Source: Bacillota bacterium (GTDB lineage: Bacteria; Bacillota; Clostridia; Christensenellales; SZUA-584). Taken from it: 12,114 nucleotides of DNA. Under the pieces are notes generated by a model. It saw nothing but the letters and a program-made list of their open reading frames with translations. It ran no database searches and had not been told where the DNA came from. This document shows positions 5,375 to 12,114 of the stretch, in pieces; within the stretch, counting starts at the first letter, position 1; each line of letters opens with the position of its first letter. Where the stretch lies: NCBI GenBank assembly GCA_023436525.1, contig JAEZIW010000193.1:1-12114 (forward strand), given 5' to 3'. The translations under genes and the position numbers were made by a program.

Positions 5375-6832
5375 ATGGATTTCATCATCAGTCTCCTGCC
5401 TTATATTGTTATAGCGTTGATAATCGGTTTTACCTTGTATTTTTCGTTAGCGGGCAGCCGCAATGCAAAAAACACCTTCTTCTTCGGCATGGGCACAATC
5501 GGCCGCGACATGTTCTATTCAATGGAGAGCATGTTTTTGGTCTATTTCCTCACCGAGGTGCTCGATCTTTCGGACGCGATGTTCGGCATTATCGGTGGCA
5601 TACTGACAGGCCTTCGCGTGTTTGACGCACTGAACGACCCCATAATGGGCCTCATTGTGGACAATACAAAATCGCGCAGAGGCAAATACAAGCCGTGGAT
5701 ACTGATCGGCGCACTGGCCAGCGCGTTTTTCATGGTGATGCTGTTCACCAATTTGAATGTCCCCTCCGGCTGGTATATCGCCATATTCGCGGTCTGCTAT
5801 TTGGCCTGGGACATCACATACGGCCTCAACGATATCGCTTACTGGTCGATGCTGCCCGCGCTTTCGCTTGACCAGCGTCAGCGTGAAAAGATCGGTTCGT
5901 TTGCGCGTATCTGCGCCAACGTCGGCCTTTTTGCCGTGGTTGTGGGCATACTGCCCGTCACCGAGGCGCTGGGCCAGGCGCTGGGCAGCCCCCAGCAGGG
6001 GTGGTTCGTTTTTGCTATCGCCATCGCGGTGGCCATGGTCGGGTTTCAGCTTTATACGATACTCGGTGCCAAGGAACATCGCGCTGAGTTTAAAGACGAA
6101 GAAAAGACCACGCTTAAAGGCATGTTTCACGCGATCGTTAAAAACGACCAGCTGCTGTTCACCGTTATATCCATGGCGCTGTTCACCATCGGCTATATAA
6201 CCACAACGAGCTTTGGCACCTATTACTTCAAATACGCCTTTAAGGACGAAGGCATGTATCCGCTGTTTGCCGGTATTCTCGGCGTGTCTCAAATTGCCGC
6301 GCTGATTATTTTCCCGCTGATCAGCAAACGCATCACGCGCAAGAAATTCTACTTTATCGCCACCGGGCTTGTGCTCGCGGGCTATGCGCTGTTCTTCTTC
6401 TCACCGATGAATATGATACCCATCGGTATCGCGGGTGTACTGCTGTTTGTGGGCGAAGCGTTCATTCAGCTGCTGATGCTGATGTTCCTGTCTGACACGA
6501 TTGAGTACGGTCAATGGAAAACCGGCAAACGCAACCAGGCCGTCACGCTATCGGTTCAGCCGCTCATCAACAAAATCGGCGGCGCGATTGCAACCGGCAT
6601 CATGACCGTTACGCTGATCATTAGCGGCATCAACAGCGCAAAGGATGTTAATGATGTGACGAACGAGGGCCTGCTGACCCTCAAGCTCGCAATGTTTGTG
6701 ATCCCGCTGATTTGTATTATCGTCGGGTATCTGATTTACCGCGCAAAATACAAAATCGACAAACCATTCTACGAGCAGATCGTGAAGGAATTGGCCGAGA
6801 GAGGCGATATAAAAGGCAACATAGCAGAGTGA
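5375..6832 (+). CDS. GPH-family sugar:cation symporter (MelB-like, MFS)
   Basis: A 485-residue polytopic membrane protein of the glycoside-pentoside-hexuronide:cation symporter family. Arg81, Asp84 and Asp88 in LRVFDALNDPIMG match the spacing of the MelB residues Arg52, Asp55 and Asp59 that bind the coupling cation and sugar. KSRRGKYKPWI is the typical loop 2-3 motif. A second-half signature EYGQWKTGKRNQA (about 370) is also family-like. About twelve hydrophobic helices follow FFFGMGTIGRDMFYSMES. An extra hydrophobic segment at residues 3-27 precedes the usual start, so the cation-site residues sit 29 positions later than in MelB. The start ATG is supported by GAGG eight bases upstream. It lies 47 bp behind the GH1 gene with no promoter seen between, and ends at a strong terminator. 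It probably imports the glycoside cleaved by the GH1 enzyme. Confidence 0.92.
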   Translation: MDFIISLLPYIVIALIIGFTLYFSLAGSRNAKNTFFFGMGTIGRDMFYSMESMFLVYFLTEVLDLSDAMFGIIGGILTGLRVFDALNDPIMGLIVDNTKSRRGKYKPWILIGALASAFFMVMLFTNLNVPSGWYIAIFAVCYLAWDITYGLNDIAYWSMLPALSLDQRQREKIGSFARICANVGLFAVVVGILPVTEALGQALGSPQQGWFVFAIAIAVAMVGFQLYTILGAKEHRAEFKDEEKTTLKGMFHAIVKNDQLLFTVISMALFTIGYITTTSFGTYYFKYAFKDEGMYPLFAGILGVSQIAALIIFPLISKRITRKKFYFIATGLVLAGYALFFFSPMNMIPIGIAGVLLFVGEAFIQLLMLMFLSDTIEYGQWKTGKRNQAVTLSVQPLINKIGGAIATGIMTVTLIISGINSAKDVNDVTNEGLLTLKLAMFVIPLICIIVGYLIYRAKYKIDKPFYEQIVKELAERGDIKGNIAE

Positions 6833-6844
6833 TGGTATTGAGGA

Positions 6845-6873
6845 GGCAGCCCGAAAAACGGGCTGCCTTTTTT
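6845..6873 (+). terminator. Strong intrinsic terminator of the GH1-symporter operon
   Basis: A perfect 9-bp stem GGCAGCCCG / CGGGCTGCC with an AAAAA loop runs directly into TTTTTT (6868-6873), beginning 12 bases after the symporter stop codon. Confidence 0.95.
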
Positions 6874-6888
6874 ATGGCTGTGCGCTTA

Positions 6889-6897
6889 TGTTATAAT
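6889..6897 (+). promoter_or_regulatory. Possible extended -10 promoter of the membrane protein gene
   Basis: TGTTATAAT is a perfect extended -10 (TGn plus TATAAT at 6892-6897), just behind the terminator. The expected -35 position (around 6869-6874) is only T-rich, but extended -10 promoters tolerate that. The leader would be about 65 bases. Confidence 0.5.
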
Positions 6898-6969
6898 CAC
6901 CACTATTGGTATTTGTTTCTTGTCGATTATTGTGGTATATAGTACTAATAACATATTGAGGAGTTCATA

Positions 6970-7602
6970 GTGGAAAACCCCAACTACATATTAAAAGCCA
7001 ACGAAGGCGTATTCACAGTTAAGAATACCAAGACAAAGCGGGAGAAGCTGAAAAGAGCGGCACAGATTATTGCCGGCATCTTCATCATTGTCATACTGCT
7101 TTTATATGGGCAAATATGGGCTGTTTTATTACTATTTACGAGCGGAATAGCCACAGGCGCGGTGATTCGCCACAAGAAAGGAACACCGTATATATTACAA
7201 ATCCTGCGGGGTGTTAGGGCTCCGGGCAAGCCATTATTAGGCGACTCACCTATCACATCGCCTTCGCCTTTCGAACTCTGGTTTTTTGACGACCATCTGA
7301 TCATCTACAGGGAAAAGCTCTACTGTAACAGAAAGCTCAGCAGAAAAAAATATGATAAGCTGCTTTATAAAGATATCCGGCAATGCGAATACAGAATGAT
7401 ATCCGGCAGAATCATCTTTTTCGGCATTGTGGAAAGCATCTGGTACGACTACAACGAGGACGGCAGCCTGCCACAGCGCCCGACATATCACAAAACGACG
7501 GACAGCAACAGCTACTTTTATACGACAGAAGAACCGAGCATCGATTTTGTGGCGGAAATTGAAGACCATTCTCCGATTCATGTCGTCATGCTGGATAAAT
7601 GA
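6970..7602 (+). CDS. Membrane protein of unknown function with a soluble C-terminal domain, probably frameshifted near its end
   Basis: The start is GTG 6970, six bases after GAGGAG. The 210-residue product begins with a polar segment (1-29), then a helical hairpin of two hydrophobic stretches (about 31-46 and 49-65, with Gly-Gln between), then a basic RHKKG and a soluble domain of about 140 residues. That domain alternates beta-strand-like segments (ELWFFDDHLIIYREKLY, RIIFFGIVESIWYDY, SNSYFYTTEEPSIDFVAEIE), and the layout recalls bacterial PH-like domains; this is a guess from pattern only. The frame ends abruptly at HVVMLDK, while the next frame continues with a helix typical of the end of such a domain, so a one-base insertion near 7597-7599 is likely. 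Base composition is clearly more A+T-rich than in the glycosidase genes on both sides. No function is assigned. Confidence 0.75.
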   Translation: MENPNYILKANEGVFTVKNTKTKREKLKRAAQIIAGIFIIVILLLYGQIWAVLLLFTSGIATGAVIRHKKGTPYILQILRGVRAPGKPLLGDSPITSPSPFELWFFDDHLIIYREKLYCNRKLSRKKYDKLLYKDIRQCEYRMISGRIIFFGIVESIWYDYNEDGSLPQRPTYHKTTDSNSYFYTTEEPSIDFVAEIEDHSPIHVVMLDK

Positions 7603-7702
7603 ACATCAAGCCGAACCCCATAAGGTCGTTGAGATCATCAAGAAAGTTACAAATATCATTTCGTTGGAGAGTAAGCGCAAACCCGGAAACACTATGCGCT
7701 AA
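7600..7702 (+). other. Out-of-frame continuation of the membrane protein
   Basis: If one A is removed from the AAA at 7597-7599, HVVMLD continues as NEHQAEPHKVVEIIKKVTN and on to TAA at 7700-7702. That adds an amphipathic helix and a basic tail and gives a protein of about 243 residues. Seen directly: the open frame and its coding-like peptide. Inferred: that it belongs to the upstream gene. Confidence 0.45.
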
Positions 7703-7733
7703 CTGATCAAAATAAATGAAAAGTTACGGTAGG

Positions 7734-7852
7734 TGTCATTCTGAACGAACGTAGTGAAGTGACTATGAAGTGGAAAAGAATCTGTCACAACAGATCCTGA
7801 TCCACTATGTAGTCGTCGCTTCGCTCCTCACTACGAAGTGAACTGGATGACA
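7734..7852. repeat. Imperfect palindromic intergenic repeat (MITE-like), about 119 bp
   Basis: The element has terminal TGTCAT / ATGACA. Further matching pairs run inward: CGTAGTGA with TCACTACG, AGTGGA with TCCACT, and a central ATCTGT-CACA-ACAGAT (7780-7795). The right arm carries an extra CGTCGCTTCGCTCC-like stretch. The whole can fold into one long interrupted hairpin on either strand. Its wording, a TGTCATTCTGAACGAACG start and an AGAATCTGT centre, matches a type of short dispersed repeat seen between genes in many bacterial genomes. No clear target-site duplication flanks it and it has no coding capacity. It lies between two convergent genes. Confidence 0.7.
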
Positions 7853-7902
7853 GAAAGAGTTGCTATCTATAATAATGACAAAACATAATTTTTCGAAAGT
7901 TT

Positions 7903-7941
7903 GGAAGCTGTCTCACAAGGCGGCTTTCAGTCTTGTTTTTT
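7903..7941 (+). terminator. Plus-strand terminator overlapping the 3' end of the alpha-galactosidase gene
   Basis: GGAAGCTGTC (7903-7912) and GGCGGCTTTC (7919-7928) pair over 10 positions with a 6-base loop, counting G-U pairs, and are followed by AGTC and TTGTTTTTT. The pairing is complete only in plus-strand RNA, so it should stop transcription coming from the membrane protein gene. The stop codon of the convergent GH36 gene (7927-7929) lies within it. The rest of 7703-7902, apart from the palindromic repeat, shows nothing recognisable. Confidence 0.65.
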
Positions 7942-10260
7942 GATCACATACAGGTTTGAGCCAAAGTCACCGAGCAGGCGCGTGTGCTCATTGTAATAAC
8001 TGCCGATAAACTGATTATTGAGTTGCAGCCCCGCGTTCAGCATATCCCCTCGGCACTCATAGCTCTCCACACAGTCGGTCAGCCGGTAAAACCGCCCCAC
8101 CGTACGCAGCACAAAGCCCTCCGGGTTCAGCGATACGGGCAGAATGTGCTTGACCAGCCCGCCGAACTGCTTAATAAACAGGCTCTGCGGCCTTGTTTTC
8201 ACCCTGTATCGCGCAGCCGGGTCAAAGCCCGCGAGAGGCAATATATTATGGCCCTCTGCCGCTGCCGCCTGCGTCTGAAAATAGCCCGCCACGGCCTCGC
8301 TGCCGTCTGCCGCCGCGCACTGCCAGTGCACCTTGTTCTGTTTGTATGCGGGCAAGCGGCTGAACCGCCCGTATTGAAACGTTGCTCTATGCGCTTTGTA
8401 AAACGCAATCTGTTCTTTAATCTCCCGGCGCTGTACGCGCGTCAAATACTTCAAATCCATCTCGTACCCGAGGCAACCGAAGCACGCGACGTTGAACCGT
8501 GTGACCAGCGGCGTGTTCCTCAGCGTTTGCTGATGCGGCGCTTCGGAGACATGCGCACCCATCGCGGAGAGCGGGTACAGATGCGACAGCCCGCCCTGTA
8601 TCTTAAGCCGCTCTATCGGGTCGGTATCGTCTGATGCCCACACCTGCGGCGAGTAACACAGCATCCCAAGGTCGAACCGGTTGCCGCCCGACGAGCAGCT
8701 TTCCAGCAATATATGCGGGCGCGGCCGGAAGATACGTTCCAGCACATCATACAAGCCCATGATATAGCGGTGAAAAAACTCGCCCTGATGCTGCAGCAGC
8801 GGCGAATACGCGTCGCTGATATGGCGGTTCATGTCCCACTTCACGTAACTGACATCCGCTTCGTCGAGAATACGCGATACGTTTTCCACAATATAGTCGC
8901 GCACCGCCGGGTTGCACAAATCGAGCACCAGCTGGTTCCGGCCGAGACGCGGTGTTCGGCCCGGCGTGGTAACCGCCCAATCGGGATGCGCGCGATACAA
9001 ATCGCTGTCCGGGTTCACCATCTCCGGCTCAAACCACAGGCCAAACTGCATACCGGTTTTTCGTATTTTGTTCGCGAAGCGCGGCATACCGCCCGGCAGC
9101 TTCTTTTTGTTGACGGTATAATCGCCTAGCCCCGCATGATCGTCGTTGCGTTTGCCGAACCACCCGTCGTCGAGCACGAACAGCTCAATGCCGAGCCGTT
9201 TGGCCTGCTTTGCAAGGCGCAGCAGCCTTCGCTGATTGAATTTGAAAAAATGCGTTTCCCAGTTGTTAATCAGCACCGGCCGTTCTTTGCACTGCCAATC
9301 GCCGCGCACGATATGCGCGTTCACAAAGTCGTGAAAGTGCGCGCTGATGCCGTTAAAGCCTTTGCCGCTGAACGTCATCACCGTCTCGGGCGTTTCAAAG
9401 CGTTCGCCTTTGTCAAGCGCCCATTCAAAGCAGTGCGGGCTGATTCCCAGCTGCACACGCACGAGATCTTGCGCGGACAGCTCAACCGCACCGTAATGGT
9501 TGCCGCTGTAGACGAGGTTGAAGCCGTACACTTTTCCGTGCGATTCGCCCGCCCCGGCTTCGGCCAGCAGGAACCCGGGGTTGTGTCGGTTGCTGCTCGC
9601 GCCCGTGGTGGATTCGTTGACATACAGCCCAACCTGCACAGGCCGTTCATGCCGATGCGCTTCTTTAATCCAACCGCCGTCAAACGTAATCAAGCGAAAG
9701 CCCCTGTTCGGCAAATCCGTCATCATACTCATCAGCCGCCGAATCACCAGCGGCTTATCGTTATGGTTGATCAGCACCGCACGGCGGGTGATCACATCTG
9801 TTTTCGGGTATACCGTGAAAAAAAGCAGCAACTCTGCCCGGCTCGGCTTGTCCTCCAGCGTGATCTCGAGTGTGTCGCAGTCGTCCTCTTGCCCATAGGC
9901 GCCGGGCAGCGTCTCGGGTGTCACCGCTCCCCGCACGATAGAGTGATTGCGATAGACGAAATCGCACGCAAAACTGCCGTCCGGCATTTTCAGCTCTGCC
10001 GGGGCATGCCTATAGTCGCCTTGCCCGATGCCCGACCATTCAAGAGCCATTGTATCAAGACAATAGGTTGGGTCGGCTTCGTTGTAAAGCACGCTACTGC
10101 CGTACATCGCCGTGCGCTTGACTGTCAGCCCGTCGGGGTCCTGCTCGGACAGGCGCTCACCGTAATAGATATGCTCGATATGTCCGAATTTCGTGACGCG
10201 GAACCAATAGCTTGTGCTGTCGGTGGTCAGGTAAAACAGGCCGCTCTTTTCCTCAATCAT
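7927..10260 (-). CDS. GH36 alpha-galactosidase
   Basis: A 777-residue cytoplasmic enzyme without signal peptide, somewhat longer than the usual 720-750 of bacterial tetrameric GH36 enzymes. The N-terminal beta-sandwich covers roughly 1-330, the TIM barrel about 335-660 and a beta domain follows. Diagnostic motifs are FVLDDGWFGKRNDD, GLWFEPEMVNPDSDLY, the nucleophile Asp476 in YVKWDMNR, LESCSSGGNRFDLG, and the acid/base Asp544 in WASDDTDPIERL. The 68-residue spacing of the two carboxylates fits the family. It releases alpha-1,6-galactose from melibiose, raffinose or stachyose. ATG 10258-10260 is chosen because AGGAGG lies seven bases upstream. The longer frame to 10296 lies inside the preceding gene and is rejected. 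It overlaps the GH13 stop by ATGA, so the two are translationally coupled. Transcription ends against the palindromic repeat and convergent terminator. Confidence 0.95.
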   Translation of the reverse strand: MIEEKSGLFYLTTDSTSYWFRVTKFGHIEHIYYGERLSEQDPDGLTVKRTAMYGSSVLYNEADPTYCLDTMALEWSGIGQGDYRHAPAELKMPDGSFACDFVYRNHSIVRGAVTPETLPGAYGQEDDCDTLEITLEDKPSRAELLLFFTVYPKTDVITRRAVLINHNDKPLVIRRLMSMMTDLPNRGFRLITFDGGWIKEAHRHERPVQVGLYVNESTTGASSNRHNPGFLLAEAGAGESHGKVYGFNLVYSGNHYGAVELSAQDLVRVQLGISPHCFEWALDKGERFETPETVMTFSGKGFNGISAHFHDFVNAHIVRGDWQCKERPVLINNWETHFFKFNQRRLLRLAKQAKRLGIELFVLDDGWFGKRNDDHAGLGDYTVNKKKLPGGMPRFANKIRKTGMQFGLWFEPEMVNPDSDLYRAHPDWAVTTPGRTPRLGRNQLVLDLCNPAVRDYIVENVSRILDEADVSYVKWDMNRHISDAYSPLLQHQGEFFHRYIMGLYDVLERIFRPRPHILLESCSSGGNRFDLGMLCYSPQVWASDDTDPIERLKIQGGLSHLYPLSAMGAHVSEAPHQQTLRNTPLVTRFNVACFGCLGYEMDLKYLTRVQRREIKEQIAFYKAHRATFQYGRFSRLPAYKQNKVHWQCAAADGSEAVAGYFQTQAAAAEGHNILPLAGFDPAARYRVKTRPQSLFIKQFGGLVKHILPVSLNPEGFVLRTVGRFYRLTDCVESYECRGDMLNAGLQLNNQFIGSYYNEHTRLLGDFGSNLYVIKKQD

Positions 10261-11873
10261 GGCCTGCCCTCCTTGTCTATCATCACGGCCTCCCACGGCT
10301 TAAGGTATCCATCGTATGTTGTCCGCTCATAATTCGATATCACGACACGGCCGTCGCACGGCGCTTTTTGCGGATGCTTGCCGAAGTTCAGCAGCACACG
10401 ATAAGCTTGTCCGTCTAATTGCCGATTGAACACAAACAGATGCTTTTTTGCGGTGACGAGCGTGAACGACCCGCGCTTTAGCACATCGCTTTGTGCCCGC
10501 AGCGCGATCATGCGTTTATAATAGCTTCGAATAGAATTCGGGTCAGACGACTGCGCCGCCATGTTGATACATTCGTGGTTGGCATTCACACCAAGCCACG
10601 GCGTGCCTGTGGTGAAGCCGCCGTTTTCGCTGTTGTTCCACTGCACCGGTGTGCGTGCGTTATCGCGCGATTTGGTCTTGATCATTTTCCAGCGGTAGCC
10701 TGCCGGCAAGCGCAGCCGCTTGGCGAGCTTATAGATGTTATGCGACTCCACATCCTTCACCTGCGCCATCGATGTAAAATCGAAGTTGGTCATGCCGATT
10801 TCCTGCCCCTGAAAGATATACGGCGTGCCGCGCAGCGAGAGCAGCATGGTGCAGAGCAGCTTGGCCGACTGTGCCCAATACGCTCTATCGTCGCCGAAGC
10901 GCGAGACGCTTCGCGGCTGATCATGGTTCTCCAGGTAATTCGCGTTCCACTCCAGCGTATTTTGCCACTCGGCAATCACCTTGGCAAAGCGCCCCGCGTG
11001 AAAGCGCCTCGGGAACCATTTGAGAAAGAACTGATCTGTCTCCATATGCTCAAATGAAAATATCATGTCGAGCTCTCCGCGTGCTTCGTCGCAAAGCTCT
11101 TTGCCCATCTGCGGCGTCACGAATACCGTCTCGCCCACCGCAAAGCAGTCGTAATGCGAGAGCACATCGCGGCGGAGTGCGCGCAGTATCTCGTGCGCCC
11201 CCGGCTGAGATACGTAAAATTCGCTGCCCCTTATCAGCCGTCTGCTGTTGGCAAACGACGATTTAAAAATCACATTAATCACGTCGCAGCGGAATCCCGC
11301 AATGCCTTTATCGAGCCAAAAGCGCATGATGTCTTTGATTTCTTCGAGAACCTTTGGGTTATGATAGTTTAAATCGGGCTGCCCCGGCGCGAAAAGATGC
11401 AGATAATACTCACCGTACTTTTCGTCGAGCGTCCATGCGCTGCCGCCGAAAAGGCTCATCCAGTTGTTCGGCGGGCCGCCGTTTTTGCCCGGCTTCCAAA
11501 TGTAATAATCACGATACGGACTATCCTTATCGCGGCTCTTTGAAAACCACACATGCTCGTCTGAAGTGTGGTTGATCACGAGGTCCATCACGATTTTGAT
11601 ATCGCGGCGGCGCGCCTCATCAATCAGACGCTGCATATCCGCCATCGACCCATAGCGCGGGTCGATATCACGATAATCGCTGATATCGTAGCCGTTGTCC
11701 GCGTCGGGCGAGCAGTACATCGGGCTCAGCCACAGTATGCCGATACCGAGATCCTTCAAATCATCCAGATGAGAAAGGATGCCGGGTATGTCGCCGAAGC
11801 CGTCGCCGTTTGTGTCTTGAAAGCTGCGCGGATAGATTTGATAAACCACACGGTCCTGCCACCATTTTGTCAT
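10257..11873 (-). CDS. GH13 alpha-glucosidase, oligo-1,6-glucosidase type
   Basis: A 538-residue intracellular GH13 enzyme starting MTKWWQDRVVYQIYPRSF, the standard opening of the oligo-1,6-glucosidase/alpha-glucosidase subfamily (GH13_31-like, usually about 550-560 residues). A calcium-loop motif QDTNGDGFGD is present. Conserved regions follow in order: DLVINHTS (I), QPDLN (V), GFRCDVIN with nucleophile Asp197 (II), VGETVF with acid/base Glu248 (III) and LENHDQ with Asp318 (IV). QPDLN and a Val after the nucleophile are linked in this family to alpha-1,6 rather than alpha-1,4 preference. The start ATG 11871-11873 is seven bases after GAGG; the frame stays open upstream to about 12080 but that part has no family match. 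Coupled by ATGA to the GH36 gene, which suggests joint breakdown of alpha-1,6 galactosides and glucosides. Sucrose or trehalose-6-phosphate as substrate cannot be excluded. Confidence 0.93.
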   Translation of the reverse strand: MTKWWQDRVVYQIYPRSFQDTNGDGFGDIPGILSHLDDLKDLGIGILWLSPMYCSPDADNGYDISDYRDIDPRYGSMADMQRLIDEARRRDIKIVMDLVINHTSDEHVWFSKSRDKDSPYRDYYIWKPGKNGGPPNNWMSLFGGSAWTLDEKYGEYYLHLFAPGQPDLNYHNPKVLEEIKDIMRFWLDKGIAGFRCDVINVIFKSSFANSRRLIRGSEFYVSQPGAHEILRALRRDVLSHYDCFAVGETVFVTPQMGKELCDEARGELDMIFSFEHMETDQFFLKWFPRRFHAGRFAKVIAEWQNTLEWNANYLENHDQPRSVSRFGDDRAYWAQSAKLLCTMLLSLRGTPYIFQGQEIGMTNFDFTSMAQVKDVESHNIYKLAKRLRLPAGYRWKMIKTKSRDNARTPVQWNNSENGGFTTGTPWLGVNANHECINMAAQSSDPNSIRSYYKRMIALRAQSDVLKRGSFTLVTAKKHLFVFNRQLDGQAYRVLLNFGKHPQKAPCDGRVVISNYERTTYDGYLKPWEAVMIDKEGRP

Positions 11874-12114
11874 ACGCTTGCCTCGATTATAAATGATGAT
11901 GCCGGATTTACCGTCGAACGGCATAATCCAAACTTGATGATAAACACGTAAATCCTGCCCCAATAGCCGCAGCCACGCTAAATCGCAAAACCTCATTCGG
12001 TCGCGAGCAGATACATTAACTATCGTCAATGGCTTTGTTTCGTTGTCGCAGTAAGCGCGAAAACGAAATGAGTGCGGCATGAATAAGAAAATATTATCAG
12101 TTCATTCCTGACTT
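11874..12114 (-). other. Upstream region of the GH13-GH36 operon
   Basis: About 240 bases to the window edge. I see no convincing sigma-A promoter, cre site or operator. TTGCGA followed 17 bases later by TATTGG (minus strand) is too weak to call. TGATAATAT close to the window edge could be a -10 element whose -35 would lie near or beyond the edge. A regulator or transporter gene may lie just outside. Confidence 0.4.

Noticed and set aside
5519..6292. A 257-codon minus-strand open frame opposite the symporter
   Set aside because: It lies entirely within a well-supported membrane transporter gene, has no domain pattern and no ribosome binding site.
10261..10296. Longer start for the GH36 gene
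   Set aside because: The added residues lie inside the GH13 coding sequence, and AGGAGG with ideal spacing points to ATG 10258-10260.
9136..10332. A 398-codon plus-strand open frame opposite the GH36 gene
   Set aside because: It is the antisense shadow of a G+C-rich gene with clear GH36 motifs. The peptide has no recognisable domain, and the frame is open only because of codon bias on the other strand.
12030..12070. A cre-like catabolite site (AAGCG with following CGAAAA) upstream of the GH13 gene
   Set aside because: It has several mismatches to the cre consensus, including the outer conserved bases, and is too weak to call.
11874..12080. N-terminal extension of the GH13 frame by 69 codons
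   Set aside because: The family opens at MTKWWQDRVVYQIYP, a ribosome binding site precedes that ATG, and the extension shows no similarity to GH13 proteins.

Overview
The window looks like a low-to-middle G+C Gram-positive chromosome, most likely a member of the Clostridia (Bacillota). The grounds are near-universal AGGAGG-type ribosome binding sites, sigma-A promoters of TTGACA/TATAAT type, a PadR regulator, an ECF sigma factor paired with a DUF4367-type anti-sigma factor, secreted proteins with Gram-positive signal peptides, and intracellular glycosidases with a GPH symporter. No rRNA, tRNA, CRISPR array, transposase or phage gene was seen.

Left part (1-3900, all genes on the minus strand). 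Reading in the direction of transcription: an ECF sigma factor (3152-3709) overlaps by ATGA a membrane anti-sigma factor (2448-3155). A hairpin with a T-run follows, then a small secreted protein (1931-2356). Further on, a PadR repressor (1011-1580) has a consensus promoter and a perfect 10-bp inverted repeat at its start point. It is followed, with no clear terminator between, by a secreted beta-sandwich/FN3-like surface protein (1-887) that runs off the window. This half looks like cell-surface and envelope-stress functions.

Right part (3880-12114) is a carbohydrate-use region in two convergent blocks. On the plus strand an extended -10 promoter leads into a GH1 beta-glucosidase (4044-5327) and a GPH-family sugar:cation symporter (5375-6832), closed by a strong terminator. 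On the minus strand a GH13 oligo-1,6-glucosidase-type enzyme (10257-11873) overlaps by ATGA a GH36 alpha-galactosidase (7927-10260). Together they would import and split non-phosphorylated beta-glucosides and hydrolyse alpha-1,6-linked galactosides and glucosides (raffinose-family or isomalto-oligosaccharides) in the cytoplasm. No transporter for the second pair lies in the window.

Between the two blocks sits a two-helix membrane protein of unknown function (6970-7602). Its reading frame seems broken by a one-base frameshift near its end. A 119-bp imperfect palindromic intergenic repeat (7734-7852) follows it, then a plus-strand terminator that runs into the 3' end of the alpha-galactosidase gene.

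I see no clearly new multi-gene system. The items most worth a second look are the frameshifted membrane protein, the palindromic repeat, the PadR promoter/operator with an orphan ribosome binding site beside it, and the small secreted protein behind the sigma/anti-sigma pair.
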